This document shows positions 18,009 through 26,155 of a stretch of DNA of 64,000 nucleotides, piece after piece. Within the stretch, counting starts at the first letter, position 1, and every line of letters starts with the position of its first letter. The stretch is from Enterococcus lactis (GTDB lineage Bacteria > Bacillota > Bacilli > Lactobacillales > Enterococcaceae): assembly GCF_015751045.1 (NCBI RefSeq), contig NZ_BNJW01000012.1, forward strand, positions 1 through 64,000, read 5' to 3'. Position numbers and translations under genes: made by a program. The notes under the pieces are model-generated. The model made no database searches. It was not told the origin of the DNA and saw nothing but the letters and a program-made list of their open reading frames with translations.

Positions 18009-19016
18009 ATGTTACCAGAAAAAATGGAACAAGGGTTCAATCAGAACCTGGAAGCTATTCAGCTTTTACAGAATGCATTGGGAACTTCCTTTTTAGAAGC
18101 CTATGTCGAAAATGCAGAAAATCTAATAGATGATTATCAAGTACGTGTGGTGGATGGAGTGCCGGCAAAAGAGACAGCACAACGGATCACAGCTCTTTAT
18201 GAAGAGTTGAAAAAACTTTCTTTCGAGCCAGAAGAATGGCGCAGATTGTCTCAACTGCTTTTATTGAAGGGCAACCAGACAGAACATCTGCAGGCGAACC
18301 ATCAACTCACTCCTGATAGTATCGGTTTTTTATTTGTTTTTCTTATTGAACAACTATACACAAATAAAAAGGAACCAGTTAAGATTCTGGATATTGCGGC
18401 AGGAATGGGCAACTTGTTATTAACAGTTCTTTTAAACCTATCGAATGCGGGGTATCAAACAGAAGGATTTGGTGTGGATATTGATGATACATTGTTGGCT
18501 GTGGCAGCTTCTACAAGTGATTTGACACAAGCAAATGTTCAATACTTCCATCAAGACGGGTTGCAGGATTTATTAATCGATCCTGTCGATTTTGCAATCA
18601 GCGATTTGCCGATCGGTTATTATCCGAATGACGAAAAAGCAAAAGAATTTTTAACAAGTACCGAAGAAGGCCACAGTTATGCACATCATTTATTGCTGGA
18701 GCAATCAATGAAATACGTGAAGCCGGATGGTTTTGGTTTGTTTTTGATGCCAAGCGGTTTTTTAGAAACGGATCAAAGCGAAGAAATCAAAAAATGGTTT
18801 AAAGAAGAAGGCTATCTTCAAGGAATGATTCAATTGCCAGATGAGTTGTTCCGCAACAAACAATCACAAAAAAGTATTTTGATCTTACAGAAAAAAGGAC
18901 CACAAGCAAAACAAGTAAAAGAAGTACTGCTTGTGAAACTTGCTTCACTAAAAGAACCAGAGAAGGTGACGGAATTTTTCAACGAGTTTAAAAACTGGAA
19001 ATCATCTGCTCTGTAA
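18009..19016 (+). CDS. YtxK-like class I SAM-dependent methyltransferase
   Basis: A methyltransferase of the N6-adenine DNA methylase type (335 residues) found directly before ackA in Bacillus (ytxK) and Lactobacillales. SAM motif I is DIAAGMGNLL and the acidic loop GFGVDIDD. The catalytic tetrapeptide region reads SDLPIGYYP instead of a clear NPPY, as in other members of this subgroup. The protein lacks a target recognition domain and is unlikely to be part of a restriction system. The substrate is unknown. GAGGTG precedes the ATG at 18009; an upstream ATG at 17997 overlaps that site. Confidence 0.82.
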   Translation: MLPEKMEQGFNQNLEAIQLLQNALGTSFLEAYVENAENLIDDYQVRVVDGVPAKETAQRITALYEELKKLSFEPEEWRRLSQLLLLKGNQTEHLQANHQLTPDSIGFLFVFLIEQLYTNKKEPVKILDIAAGMGNLLLTVLLNLSNAGYQTEGFGVDIDDTLLAVAASTSDLTQANVQYFHQDGLQDLLIDPVDFAISDLPIGYYPNDEKAKEFLTSTEEGHSYAHHLLLEQSMKYVKPDGFGLFLMPSGFLETDQSEEIKKWFKEEGYLQGMIQLPDELFRNKQSQKSILILQKKGPQAKQVKEVLLVKLASLKEPEKVTEFFNEFKNWKSSAL

Positions 19017-19040
19017 TCATTCAACGAGAAGGAGAGTCAT

Positions 19041-20225
19041 ATGTCTAAAACAATTGCAATCAATGCTGGGAGTTCAAGTTTGAAGTGGCAATTATATCAA
19101 ATGCCAGAAGAAACCGTAGTTGCGAAAGGGATCGTCGAACGTATCGGTTTACAAGATTCTATTTTTACGATCAAGTACGGCGATAGTCAAAAATTCGAAC
19201 AAATCATGGATATCGAAAACCACGAAGTAGCAGTAAAAATGCTGTTAGATCAGTTGATTGAACTGCAAATTTTAAGTTCTTATGATGAAATCACCGGTGT
19301 AGGGCACCGCGTTGTTCACGGAGGAGAAACTTATGGGGATTCAGTAGTGATCGATGAGGGAGTAATGGACCGCATTGCTGAATTAGCAGAATTTGCTCCT
19401 TTGCATAATCCTGCTAACCTGATGGGAATCAAAGCCTTTAAAAAGATTTTACCTGACATTTTGAGCGTAGCTGTATTCGATACATCTTTTCACTCAACAA
19501 TGCCAAAGCAAAATTATTTATACAGCTTGCCAGTGTCTTATTACGAAGATTTCAAAGTAAGAAAATATGGCTTCCATGGCACAAGCCATCGTTATGTATC
19601 GGAACGTGCAGCAAAATTATTGAACAAACCGATTGAAGAGCTAAAAATCATTACTTGCCACTTAGGAAACGGAGTATCAATCACAGCTGTAAATGGTGGT
19701 AAATCCATGGATACTTCTATGGGATTCACGCCATTAGCTGGTGTGACAATGGGTACGCGTTCAGGCGATATCGATCCAGCTGTTCTTCCATACTTAATGG
19801 AAAAATTAGAGATTGATATTGATGAAATGATCAATGTTTTGAATAAAAAATCTGGTTTGCTAGGCCTAACAGGATTGTCTAGCGATATGCGTGATCTTGA
19901 AAAAAACTATGAAAAAGAACACATTCGTTTAGCTTATGATATCTTCGTGGATCGCATCCGAAAATATATCGGCGGATACGTGACAACGATGAATGGTGTC
20001 GATGCAATCGTCTTTACTGCTGGTATCGGCGAAAATGACGGACATGTACGCAATGAAATCATTAAAGGTATGTCTTGGTTTGGCTGTGAAATCGATCCAG
20101 CGTTGAATGAATTGCATGGTGAAGAAGTAGATATCTCTACAAAAGAATCAAAAGTAAGAGTATTAGTGATTCCAACAGATGAAGAACTAATGATTGCCCG
20201 TGACGTGGAGCGTTTGCGCGGCTAA
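19041..20225 (+). CDS. ackA: Acetate kinase
   Basis: Converts acetyl phosphate and ADP to acetate and ATP, the last step of substrate-level phosphorylation through the phosphotransacetylase pathway. 394 residues. Motifs of the acetokinase family are complete: [10 protein letters not shown] at the N terminus, [18 protein letters not shown] (catalytic Asp), [21 protein letters not shown] and FTAGIGEN. It lies 24 bases after the methylase gene with GAAGGAGAG upstream, so the two probably share a transcript. Confidence 0.98.
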   Translation: MSKTIAINAGSSSLKWQLYQMPEETVVAKGIVERIGLQDSIFTIKYGDSQKFEQIMDIENHEVAVKMLLDQLIELQILSSYDEITGVGHRVVHGGETYGDSVVIDEGVMDRIAELAEFAPLHNPANLMGIKAFKKILPDILSVAVFDTSFHSTMPKQNYLYSLPVSYYEDFKVRKYGFHGTSHRYVSERAAKLLNKPIEELKIITCHLGNGVSITAVNGGKSMDTSMGFTPLAGVTMGTRSGDIDPAVLPYLMEKLEIDIDEMINVLNKKSGLLGLTGLSSDMRDLEKNYEKEHIRLAYDIFVDRIRKYIGGYVTTMNGVDAIVFTAGIGENDGHVRNEIIKGMSWFGCEIDPALNELHGEEVDISTKESKVRVLVIPTDEELMIARDVERLRG

Positions 20226-20235
20226 AAATACACGC

Positions 20236-20286
20236 GTGTTCTCTTTAGAAAATGGATAATTTTATATCCGTTTTCTAAGAGGACAT
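20236..20286 (+). terminator. hairpin after ackA
   Basis: A long stem runs GCGTGTTCTCTTTAGAAAA to TTTTCTAAGAGGACATGC with G-U pairs and an inner TGGATA / TATCCG extension. The tail is only TTATTTATTTTTT, so termination may be partial. Confidence 0.65.
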
Positions 20287-20399
20287 GCTTATTTATTTTT
20301 TACACAGAAGGATCTGAATATAAAGAAGTGAGTGAATCCAAGTATTCTTTGAATCGTGAGAGGAAAGACGCTCAATAAGCGAATTTATTTTTTGAAGAA

Positions 20400-20472
20400 C
20401 AAAAAAAGCTGTGTCCAGACAAGTGATCTTCAAAAGTTTTACTTTTGAGATCCCCTCTGAAACACAGCTTTT
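20400..20472 (-). terminator. terminator of the universal stress protein gene
   Basis: On the minus strand AAGCTGTGT pairs with ACACAGCTT, with an inner CAAAAGT / ACTTTTG helix, and a run of seven T follows. The 170 bases between the ackA hairpin and this element show no gene. Confidence 0.75.
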
Positions 20473-20478
20473 CATCAA

Positions 20479-20949
20479 TTAGTCTTTTTTAGGAGGCAAT
20501 TGGTTTTCTAAATCAGTTCGAACAACAAGCACATCGCAAGCCGCGTTTCTAATAACATATTCAGAAACAGAACCAATAAATAAACGTTCTACAGCATTCA
20601 ATCCTGTAGCTCCTAACATAATCAAGTCTACTTGATTATCTTCTGGGATTTCTTTCGCAATCAGTTGTTTTGGTGAGCCATATTCTACGACAGAGGTTAC
20701 ATTATTCAAGCCAGCTTTTTTCGCATTGCTTTCATAATCTGCCAATGTTTGCTTTGCCATTTCAGTAGCTTGTTCTGCCAACATTCCATCAAATGATGAA
20801 ACGGTTTGGAAAGAACGTGTGTCAATGACATGTGCTAATAGAAGTTCTCCGTTATTTCGGATAGCTACATTGACCGCCTTTTTAAAAGCTAATTCAGCTT
20901 CATCAGAACCATCCACGGCAACCATGATTTTTTTGTATTGTTGTAACAT
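20479..20949 (-). CDS. Universal stress protein (UspA family)
   Basis: Single-domain cytoplasmic Usp of 156 residues with the ATP-binding signature. The N terminus has VAVDGSDEAE. The phosphate-binding loop GATGLNAVERLFIGSVSE has the G-2x-G-9x-G-S spacing, which suggests an ATP-binding type. Role in general stress survival is inferred from the family. The ATG at 20949 has GAGGAG nine bases upstream; another ATG at 20955 is only three bases from that site. It is a monocistronic minus-strand gene. Confidence 0.9.
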   Translation of the reverse strand: MLQQYKKIMVAVDGSDEAELAFKKAVNVAIRNNGELLLAHVIDTRSFQTVSSFDGMLAEQATEMAKQTLADYESNAKKAGLNNVTSVVEYGSPKQLIAKEIPEDNQVDLIMLGATGLNAVERLFIGSVSEYVIRNAACDVLVVRTDLENQLPPKKD

Positions 20950-21021
20950 AAGCATTCACTCCTCAAGTCAATCGTGTTGTACTCTTTTATTGTAGAACAC
21001 TTTGTGGAAAAAGAGAATTAT

Positions 21022-21306
21022 TTACTGCTTTGGTTCAGCAATTTTTTTTGCAAAGCGGATACTGAAGGTGGCAGAAACGAGAATCACGATCAATAAAAAG
21101 ATCAAAGCGATGAAGCGTTGATTGAAAAAAGCGGCTAAAATACCCATAACGCCTAAAACAGCATACGCAGCTCCATAAAATTGTAGGAATCCTTGATTTT
21201 TGTCATTTTTCTTGATCAATACAAAAAAGATATCCTGTTTATTAAATAAATAATAGCTAACGAATAATAATAGTAAAGTGGCGATAATCATCAAAATCCT
21301 AATCAT
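21022..21306 (-). CDS. small membrane protein of unknown function
   Basis: 94 residues from the ATG at 21306, which has GGAGG eight bases upstream. The frame continues to 21360 but has no other good start. Three hydrophobic stretches (about 2-20, 44-60 and 64-82) suggest three membrane helices, with a charged loop (KKNDKNQG) between the first two and a Lys-rich C terminus. I do not recognise the family. It lies just downstream of the 6S RNA terminator and has no evident operon partner. Confidence 0.7.
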   Translation of the reverse strand: MIRILMIIATLLLLFVSYYLFNKQDIFFVLIKKNDKNQGFLQFYGAAYAVLGVMGILAAFFNQRFIALIFLLIVILVSATFSIRFAKKIAEPKQ

Positions 21307-21335
21307 GAACAAATCCTCCAAAATAAGCAACAAAT

Positions 21336-21369
21336 AGAAAAAGCAATTTGCCAAGAGCAAATTGCTTTA
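21336..21369 (-). terminator. intrinsic terminator of the 6S RNA transcript
   Basis: Read on the minus strand, AAGCAATTTGC / GCAAATTGCTT with a short loop is followed by TTTTT. It lies 10-40 bases beyond the closing stem of the 6S RNA candidate. Confidence 0.8.
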
Positions 21370-21378
21370 TTCTTTAAA

Positions 21379-21582
21379 AGATGGTAATCTCCGTTAATGC
21401 CGTTATTTGTCCTGTAGTATTGATCCCGCGAATTCAAGCAGGTGGGTCCCATGGTCGTAGCTTCGAACTACCAAATGATAAGGCATGTTACCAGCAGTGA
21501 CACAAGACGGGTCCCAAGATATCAATAAAAATGTTCGGTCAACACACAAAGAGGACAATTCGAACATCACAGATTTCCCATC
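21379..21582 (-). ncRNA. ssrS: 6S RNA (candidate)
   Basis: A roughly 200-base transcript unit on the minus strand, directly downstream of rarA, where 6S RNA is commonly found in Firmicutes. A promoter (TTGCTC, 17-base spacer, TGC-TACTAT) sits just upstream. The 5' end GATGGGAAATCT pairs with the 3' end AGATTACCATC, giving the terminal closing stem typical of 6S. An intrinsic terminator follows. No coding frame is present. 6S RNA binds sigma-A RNA polymerase and restrains transcription in stationary phase. Length, ends and neighbour fit well. I could not run a covariance search. Confidence 0.75.
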
Positions 21583-21585
21583 TCT

Positions 21586-21614
21586 ATAGTAGCATATGAA
21601 TTTAAAAAGAGCAA
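21586..21614 (-). promoter_or_regulatory. promoter of the 6S RNA gene
   Basis: On the minus strand: -35 TTGCTC (21614-21609), a 17-base spacer, and -10 TACTAT (21591-21586) preceded by TGC. Transcription would begin near 21579-21582. Confidence 0.7.
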
Positions 21615-21649
21615 TGAGAGAGCTCGCAGAAATAGAACCGTTTTCTTGT

Positions 21650-22936
21650 TTAATTTTTTGGGGGATGTTTTTTCCACTCTTTTATGCGGTAATACTGTTG
21701 ACCTAGCGCCTGTTCATATTTTCCTGTATCCTTTGGCTGGTAATATTGAGCATTTTTTAGCCTATCTGGTAAATATTGCTGATCGACCCAAGCATGATCG
21801 AAATGATGAGGATACTGATAACCCACACCGCGGTTGAGGGATTTCGCACCTTTGTAATGGCTATCTCTCAAGTGGTCGGGAACATCTCCAGCTTTGCCCT
21901 CTCGAATATCAGCAAGTGCTGCATCTAATGCCATATAGGCAGAATTGGATTTGGGCGACAAGCAAAGATCAACGACGACATCTGCTAGCGGGATACGTGC
22001 CTCAGGTAACCCTAATCGTTCAGCAGCTAATACAGCGTTTACTGTACGCGCAGCAGCAGCAGGATTGCCTAAACCTATATCTTCATAACCGATAACCATC
22101 AGGCGACGACAAATACTTGCCAGATCACCTGCTTCAACTAGACGGGCGAGATAATGAAGGGCAGCATCCACATCACTTCCGCGAATCGATTTTTGAAACG
22201 CTGAAATAACGTCATAATGAGCATCTCCATTTTTGTCATGGGTAAGAGCTTTTCTTTGGACACATTCTTCGATAATCGACAGAGTAAGATGAATCTTTCC
22301 TTCTTTATCTGGAGGAGTCGATCGTGCAGCCAGTTCCAATCCATTCAATGCACTACGCAAATCGCCATTCGTTGCACGCGAAAGGTGAAGAAGAGCCTCT
22401 TCATCTAACTGAATTGCTTGTTGACCAAGACCGCGTTCCTTATCCTTTAAGGCATGTTCCACTGCCAACTGGATGTCTTGCTCTGTTAATGGCTTGACTT
22501 CAAAAATCTGTGTGCGGCTGCGGATCGCTGGATTGATAGTAATATAAGGATTTTCAGTAGTCGCTCCGATCAAGATGATTCGGCCACTTTCTAAATGAGG
22601 AAGCAGAAAATCCTGTTTTGTTTTATCTAATCGGTGTACTTCATCCAATAAGAGGATCACAGTACCACTCATTTTAGCTTCTTCCGCTACAACCTGCAGA
22701 TCTTTTTTTGAATCTGTAGCAGCGTTCAGCATGCGAAATGCATAATTAGTAGAACCGGCAATCGCACTTGCGATACTCGTTTTTCCAGTACCAGGAGGCC
22801 CATATAAAATCATGGAAGAGAGCATGCGAGCATCGACCATGCGGCGTATGATTTTTCCTTCACCGACTAGATGCTGCTGACCAACGACTTCATCGATCGT
22901 TCGAGGTCGCATGCGATAAGCCAATGGCTGTTGCAT
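21650..22936 (-). CDS. rarA: Replication-associated recombination protein RarA (MgsA)
   Basis: AAA+ ATPase of the clamp-loader-like RarA/WRNIP1 family, acting at stalled or gapped replication forks. 428 residues. Walker A GPPGTGKT is at 46-53, Walker B LLLDEVHR follows, and GATTENP is the sensor 1 region. The C-terminal tetramerisation domain ends with HYKGAKSL and YKYPHH-like GYQYPHHFDHAW. The start at 22936 has AAGGAGG eight bases upstream. The frame extends further to 23029 without a ribosome site. It is divergent from mpg and precedes the 6S RNA gene. Confidence 0.96.
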   Translation of the reverse strand: MQQPLAYRMRPRTIDEVVGQQHLVGEGKIIRRMVDARMLSSMILYGPPGTGKTSIASAIAGSTNYAFRMLNAATDSKKDLQVVAEEAKMSGTVILLLDEVHRLDKTKQDFLLPHLESGRIILIGATTENPYITINPAIRSRTQIFEVKPLTEQDIQLAVEHALKDKERGLGQQAIQLDEEALLHLSRATNGDLRSALNGLELAARSTPPDKEGKIHLTLSIIEECVQRKALTHDKNGDAHYDVISAFQKSIRGSDVDAALHYLARLVEAGDLASICRRLMVIGYEDIGLGNPAAAARTVNAVLAAERLGLPEARIPLADVVVDLCLSPKSNSAYMALDAALADIREGKAGDVPDHLRDSHYKGAKSLNRGVGYQYPHHFDHAWVDQQYLPDRLKNAQYYQPKDTGKYEQALGQQYYRIKEWKKHPPKN

Positions 22937-23073
22937 AGGATTTTCCTCCTTCTTGTTTTTACGTTCCTTAATTATAACATATTTAGTAATATAGCTAGAA
23001 AGAACAGCCTTCTGTTGTTTTGTTTTCATAGCTTATCCAACTAATATTGTGTATGATAAAGTAGGTGAGAAAA

Positions 23074-23745
23074 ATGACGGATAAACAAAAGATAGATGAA
23101 TTTTTTTGGAATAAAACGACGCCGGAAGTAGCGCGGGATTTATTGGGGATGTATTTGGAGCATGACACACCAGAAGGAAGATTAGCTGGATATATTGTAG
23201 ACGCGGAAGCATACCTAGGTCCAGAAGACGAGGCCGCCCATAGCTATGGTTTAAGAAGAACACCACGTGTGCGGGCAATGTATGAAAAACCAGGTACGAT
23301 CTACCTTTACACGATGCATACTCATCGGATTTTGAACATCATCACTCAGCCAGAAGGGATTCCTCAAGGAGTAATGATACGTGCAATCGAACCAGCTGCA
23401 ATGATTGAACAAATGAGTAAAAATCGTGGTGGAAAAACTGGTCCAGATATCAGCAACGGTCCTGGAAAATTAGTGGAAGCATTAGCAATTCCTCAAGAAC
23501 TCTACGGTCAGTCTATAGCAGATAGTTCATTACGTTTAGTTTTTGAGAAAAAGAAGATACCAAAAAAAATCGATGCTTTGCCTAGGATCGGTATCCCGAA
23601 CAAAGGGGAATGGACAGAAAAGCCGTTGCGTTTTGTTGTGTCTGGCAATCCATATATCTCTTTACAAAGAAAAAACCAAATCGAGGAAGATTGGGGTTGG
23701 AGGAAAGAAAATGAAAAAGAAGGATCTATTAACATACTTAGATGA
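23074..23745 (+). CDS. mpg: 3-methyladenine DNA glycosylase (AAG/Mpg family)
   Basis: Base-excision repair enzyme that removes alkylated and deaminated purines. 223 residues. The AAG fold markers are present: ARDLLGMYL, the catalytic region VDAEAYLGPEDEAAHSY with the activating Glu, GTIYLYTMH, and NGPGKLVEAL. AGGTGAG lies just before the ATG at 23074; a GTG at 23065 overlaps it. The 3' end overlaps the next gene by 35 bases, so the two are coupled. Confidence 0.93.
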   Translation: MTDKQKIDEFFWNKTTPEVARDLLGMYLEHDTPEGRLAGYIVDAEAYLGPEDEAAHSYGLRRTPRVRAMYEKPGTIYLYTMHTHRILNIITQPEGIPQGVMIRAIEPAAMIEQMSKNRGGKTGPDISNGPGKLVEALAIPQELYGQSIADSSLRLVFEKKKIPKKIDALPRIGIPNKGEWTEKPLRFVVSGNPYISLQRKNQIEEDWGWRKENEKEGSINILR

Positions 23746-24199
23746 AATAATCGAAAAACAAGTGACGGACTATGATGTGGCTTTAGATTGGGATACAAAA
23801 AATCATACGATCGAAATCGTTGTTCGTTTGTTTGCGGAAAATAAAGCACAATTTGAGATTGATGATGCAGAAGGGATTGTTTCGCAAGAACCAATTATCG
23901 AATTTGAAGATAGCGTACTCCTTTTTAATCCTCAGAAATCTGTTTTTGATGAACAAAATTATCTAGCAGCAATCCCCTATGAAGGAAAAAAAGGGTTGGC
24001 AAAATCAGTAGCTGATTCTTTAGTGGAATATTTGAATGAAGTATTAGCACAAGGGCAAAGTGATTTGCTTGATTTTTTAGATGAAGATGATGACGAAGCT
24101 GTATTCGAACTCCATTGGGATAATCAGAAACTAGCAGAGTTAGTAGAAGCAAAACAGCAAAATGAAACAGAGACTTATTTACCGTACCCAAGTTATTAA
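23711..24199 (+). CDS. DUF3013 family protein
   Basis: A 162-residue acidic protein of the DUF3013 family, which in Enterococcus and relatives lies before prmA. The start is the ATG at 23711 with GGAGG inside the mpg coding region. A longer frame to 23543 is excluded because it runs through mpg. There are no membrane segments or cysteines. A run DFLDEDDDEA occurs near residue 120. Function is unknown; conserved linkage to prmA and rsmE hints at a role near translation. Confidence 0.8.
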   Translation: MKKKDLLTYLDEIIEKQVTDYDVALDWDTKNHTIEIVVRLFAENKAQFEIDDAEGIVSQEPIIEFEDSVLLFNPQKSVFDEQNYLAAIPYEGKKGLAKSVADSLVEYLNEVLAQGQSDLLDFLDEDDDEAVFELHWDNQKLAELVEAKQQNETETYLPYPSY

Positions 24200-24211
24200 G
24201 GAGTGACAGAC

Positions 24212-25159
24212 ATGAAATGGAATGAAGTAAGAGTAGAAACCGAAAGTGAAGCAGTCGAAGCGGTCGCTAATATTTTGATGGAGGCAGGAGCGAGTGGTGT
24301 TGCGATTGAAGACTCTTTAGATGTTGAACATTTTCAATCGGATCAATATGGTGAAATTTTAGATAAAAATGATTTTACATCGTTGAAAGAAGGCGCGCTA
24401 GTCATGGCTTATTTTCCAGAAACGACTTTTTTACCGGAAATCTTGCCTTTTATCAAAGATCGTATCACGCAATTGCCTGAGTTTGGTCTAGCGATTGGAA
24501 AAAACAAAGTAACTGTTAGCGAAGTAGAGGAAAGCAATTGGGCAACAGCATGGAAGAAATATTATCATCCGGTGCGTATTACGCGAATGCTGACGGTTGC
24601 GCCAAGCTGGGAAAACTATCAGACAGAAGATCCTCTAGAAAAAATCATTACATTAGATCCAGGTATGGCGTTTGGAACAGGCACCCATCCGACGACTTCT
24701 TTGACATTGACAGCACTAGAAACAGTATTGCGTGGTGGCGAAACATTGCTAGATGTTGGAACTGGTTCGGGTGTACTAAGTATTGCAGCAAAATATCTTG
24801 GTGCGAAAGATGTCTATGCCTTTGATTTAGACGAAGTAGCCGTTCGTTCAGCGAAAGAAAATATGGATATGAATGAAATAGCCAAAGATGTCCACGTATC
24901 AGCTAATGATCTTTTGAAAGGAATCGAGATTGAAAGTGATGTAATCGTTGCGAACATTTTAGCAGATATCATCTTATTGATGATCCCGGATGCTTGGCGT
25001 TTACTAAAACAAACAGGGACATTGATCGTTTCAGGAATCATTGAAGAGAAGAAGCAAATGGTTCTAGATGCTATGATAGAACAAGGATTCATCGTGGACC
25101 AAATTTTCCAACAAAAAGACTGGTATGCAATTATTTTGAAAAAACCAGAGGTGGAATAG
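24212..25159 (+). CDS. prmA: Ribosomal protein L11 methyltransferase PrmA
   Basis: Methylates several amino groups of ribosomal protein L11. 315 residues. The N-terminal substrate domain starts MKWNEVRVETESEA. The C-terminal Rossmann domain carries DPGMAFGTGTHPTT, SAM motif I LLDVGTGSGVLSIAA, and VANILADII as motif IV. The ATG at 24212 has GGAG eight bases upstream; a GTG at 24203 is too close. Its stop codon abuts the rsmE start, which supports a coupled rRNA/ribosome modification operon. Confidence 0.97.
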   Translation: MKWNEVRVETESEAVEAVANILMEAGASGVAIEDSLDVEHFQSDQYGEILDKNDFTSLKEGALVMAYFPETTFLPEILPFIKDRITQLPEFGLAIGKNKVTVSEVEESNWATAWKKYYHPVRITRMLTVAPSWENYQTEDPLEKIITLDPGMAFGTGTHPTTSLTLTALETVLRGGETLLDVGTGSGVLSIAAKYLGAKDVYAFDLDEVAVRSAKENMDMNEIAKDVHVSANDLLKGIEIESDVIVANILADIILLMIPDAWRLLKQTGTLIVSGIIEEKKQMVLDAMIEQGFIVDQIFQQKDWYAIILKKPEVE

Positions 25160-25924
25160 ATGCAGCGATATTTTTTGAAAGAATCGTATGAACCAAAAGA
25201 CCATTTTATTTTAAAAGGGGAAACCTATCATCACATTGTACGGGTTATGAGAATGGAACCGAAAGATGAAGTTTTTTTGGCATTCAATGATCAGATAGCC
25301 GTTGTTGCAGAAATCACAAAAATCACCGAAGATGCTGTTTATCTGAAAGAAATTAAAAAAGAAGAAAACCAAAAGGAATTGCCAAGTTCGATAACCATAG
25401 CGAGCGGCTATCCTAAAGGAGAAAAGTTGGATTGGATTATTCAGAAATCCACTGAATTAGGCGCACAAGCTTTTCTTGGGTTTCCGGCATCAGCCTCTGT
25501 GGTTAAATGGGATGCAAAGAAACGCATGAAGCGACAACAAAGGCTTGAAAAGATTGCCCAAGAGGCAGCAGAACAATCCCATCGGCAAATCGTGCCCTCA
25601 GTAGAGTTACTGGAAACGAAACGTGACTTATTTGAACGGCTAGATGATTATGACATGGTCTTGGTTGCTTATGAGGAATCAGCAAAGCAAGGCGAAAAAT
25701 CAAATGTAGCCAAAATTCTTAGTGAAACAAAACCGGGCAGTCGAATCTTAGCTGTCTTTGGACCAGAAGGCGGCTTATCCCACGAGGAAATCGATTATTT
25801 CGTAGAACACAAAGGGATACTATGTGGATTAGGACCAAGAATCCTTCGTACAGAAACAGCGCCTCTTTATTTATTAAGTGCTGCTAGCTATCAATGGGAG
25901 TTAATGGATCCCTCTCATAGCTAA
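25160..25924 (+). CDS. rsmE: 16S rRNA (uracil-1498-N3)-methyltransferase RsmE
   Basis: SPOUT-class (knotted) methyltransferase that modifies U1498 of 16S rRNA. 254 residues. An N-terminal PUA-like part contains HHIVRVMRM. The SPOUT domain has SGYPKGEKLDWIIQKSTELG, QSHRQIVP, FGPEGGLSHEEI and LGPRILRTETAPL, all diagnostic. The start codon follows the prmA stop with no gap, and GAGGTGG lies at the end of prmA. Confidence 0.97.
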   Translation: MQRYFLKESYEPKDHFILKGETYHHIVRVMRMEPKDEVFLAFNDQIAVVAEITKITEDAVYLKEIKKEENQKELPSSITIASGYPKGEKLDWIIQKSTELGAQAFLGFPASASVVKWDAKKRMKRQQRLEKIAQEAAEQSHRQIVPSVELLETKRDLFERLDDYDMVLVAYEESAKQGEKSNVAKILSETKPGSRILAVFGPEGGLSHEEIDYFVEHKGILCGLGPRILRTETAPLYLLSAASYQWELMDPSHS

Positions 25925-25960
25925 CGTTTTTCAACAATAAAAGAGTATCGACGGAAAGAA

Positions 25961-25989
25961 TTGAAAAAATAGGGAACAATTTGTATAAT
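25961..25989 (+). promoter_or_regulatory. sigma-A promoter of rel
   Basis: TTGAAA (25961-25966), a 17-base spacer and TATAAT (25984-25989) form the best consensus promoter in the window. The predicted transcript starts near 25996, giving a leader of about 160 bases before the GTG start of rel. Confidence 0.85.
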
Positions 25990-26155
25990 AGAAACAATTA
26001 TTTGTACAATGAATACGAAAAATTGTTTGAAAAAGCTTTTTAAAAGCGAACATTTCCGTAAAAAAATGTATAACTTCACGGATTTTGGGGCAACTATCAA
26101 ACAGATATTTGTCCCGATTCCTGTTTTACCGAAAAAGAAAGGGGGATCGATTCCT

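Noticed and set aside
18009-19016. Restriction-modification methylase
   Set aside because: No target-recognition domain, no endonuclease gene nearby, and the conserved position before ackA marks the YtxK group.
20293-20478. 61-codon minus-strand frame between ackA and the stress-protein gene
   Set aside because: It overlaps the terminator of the stress-protein gene and has no ribosome site or recognisable sequence.
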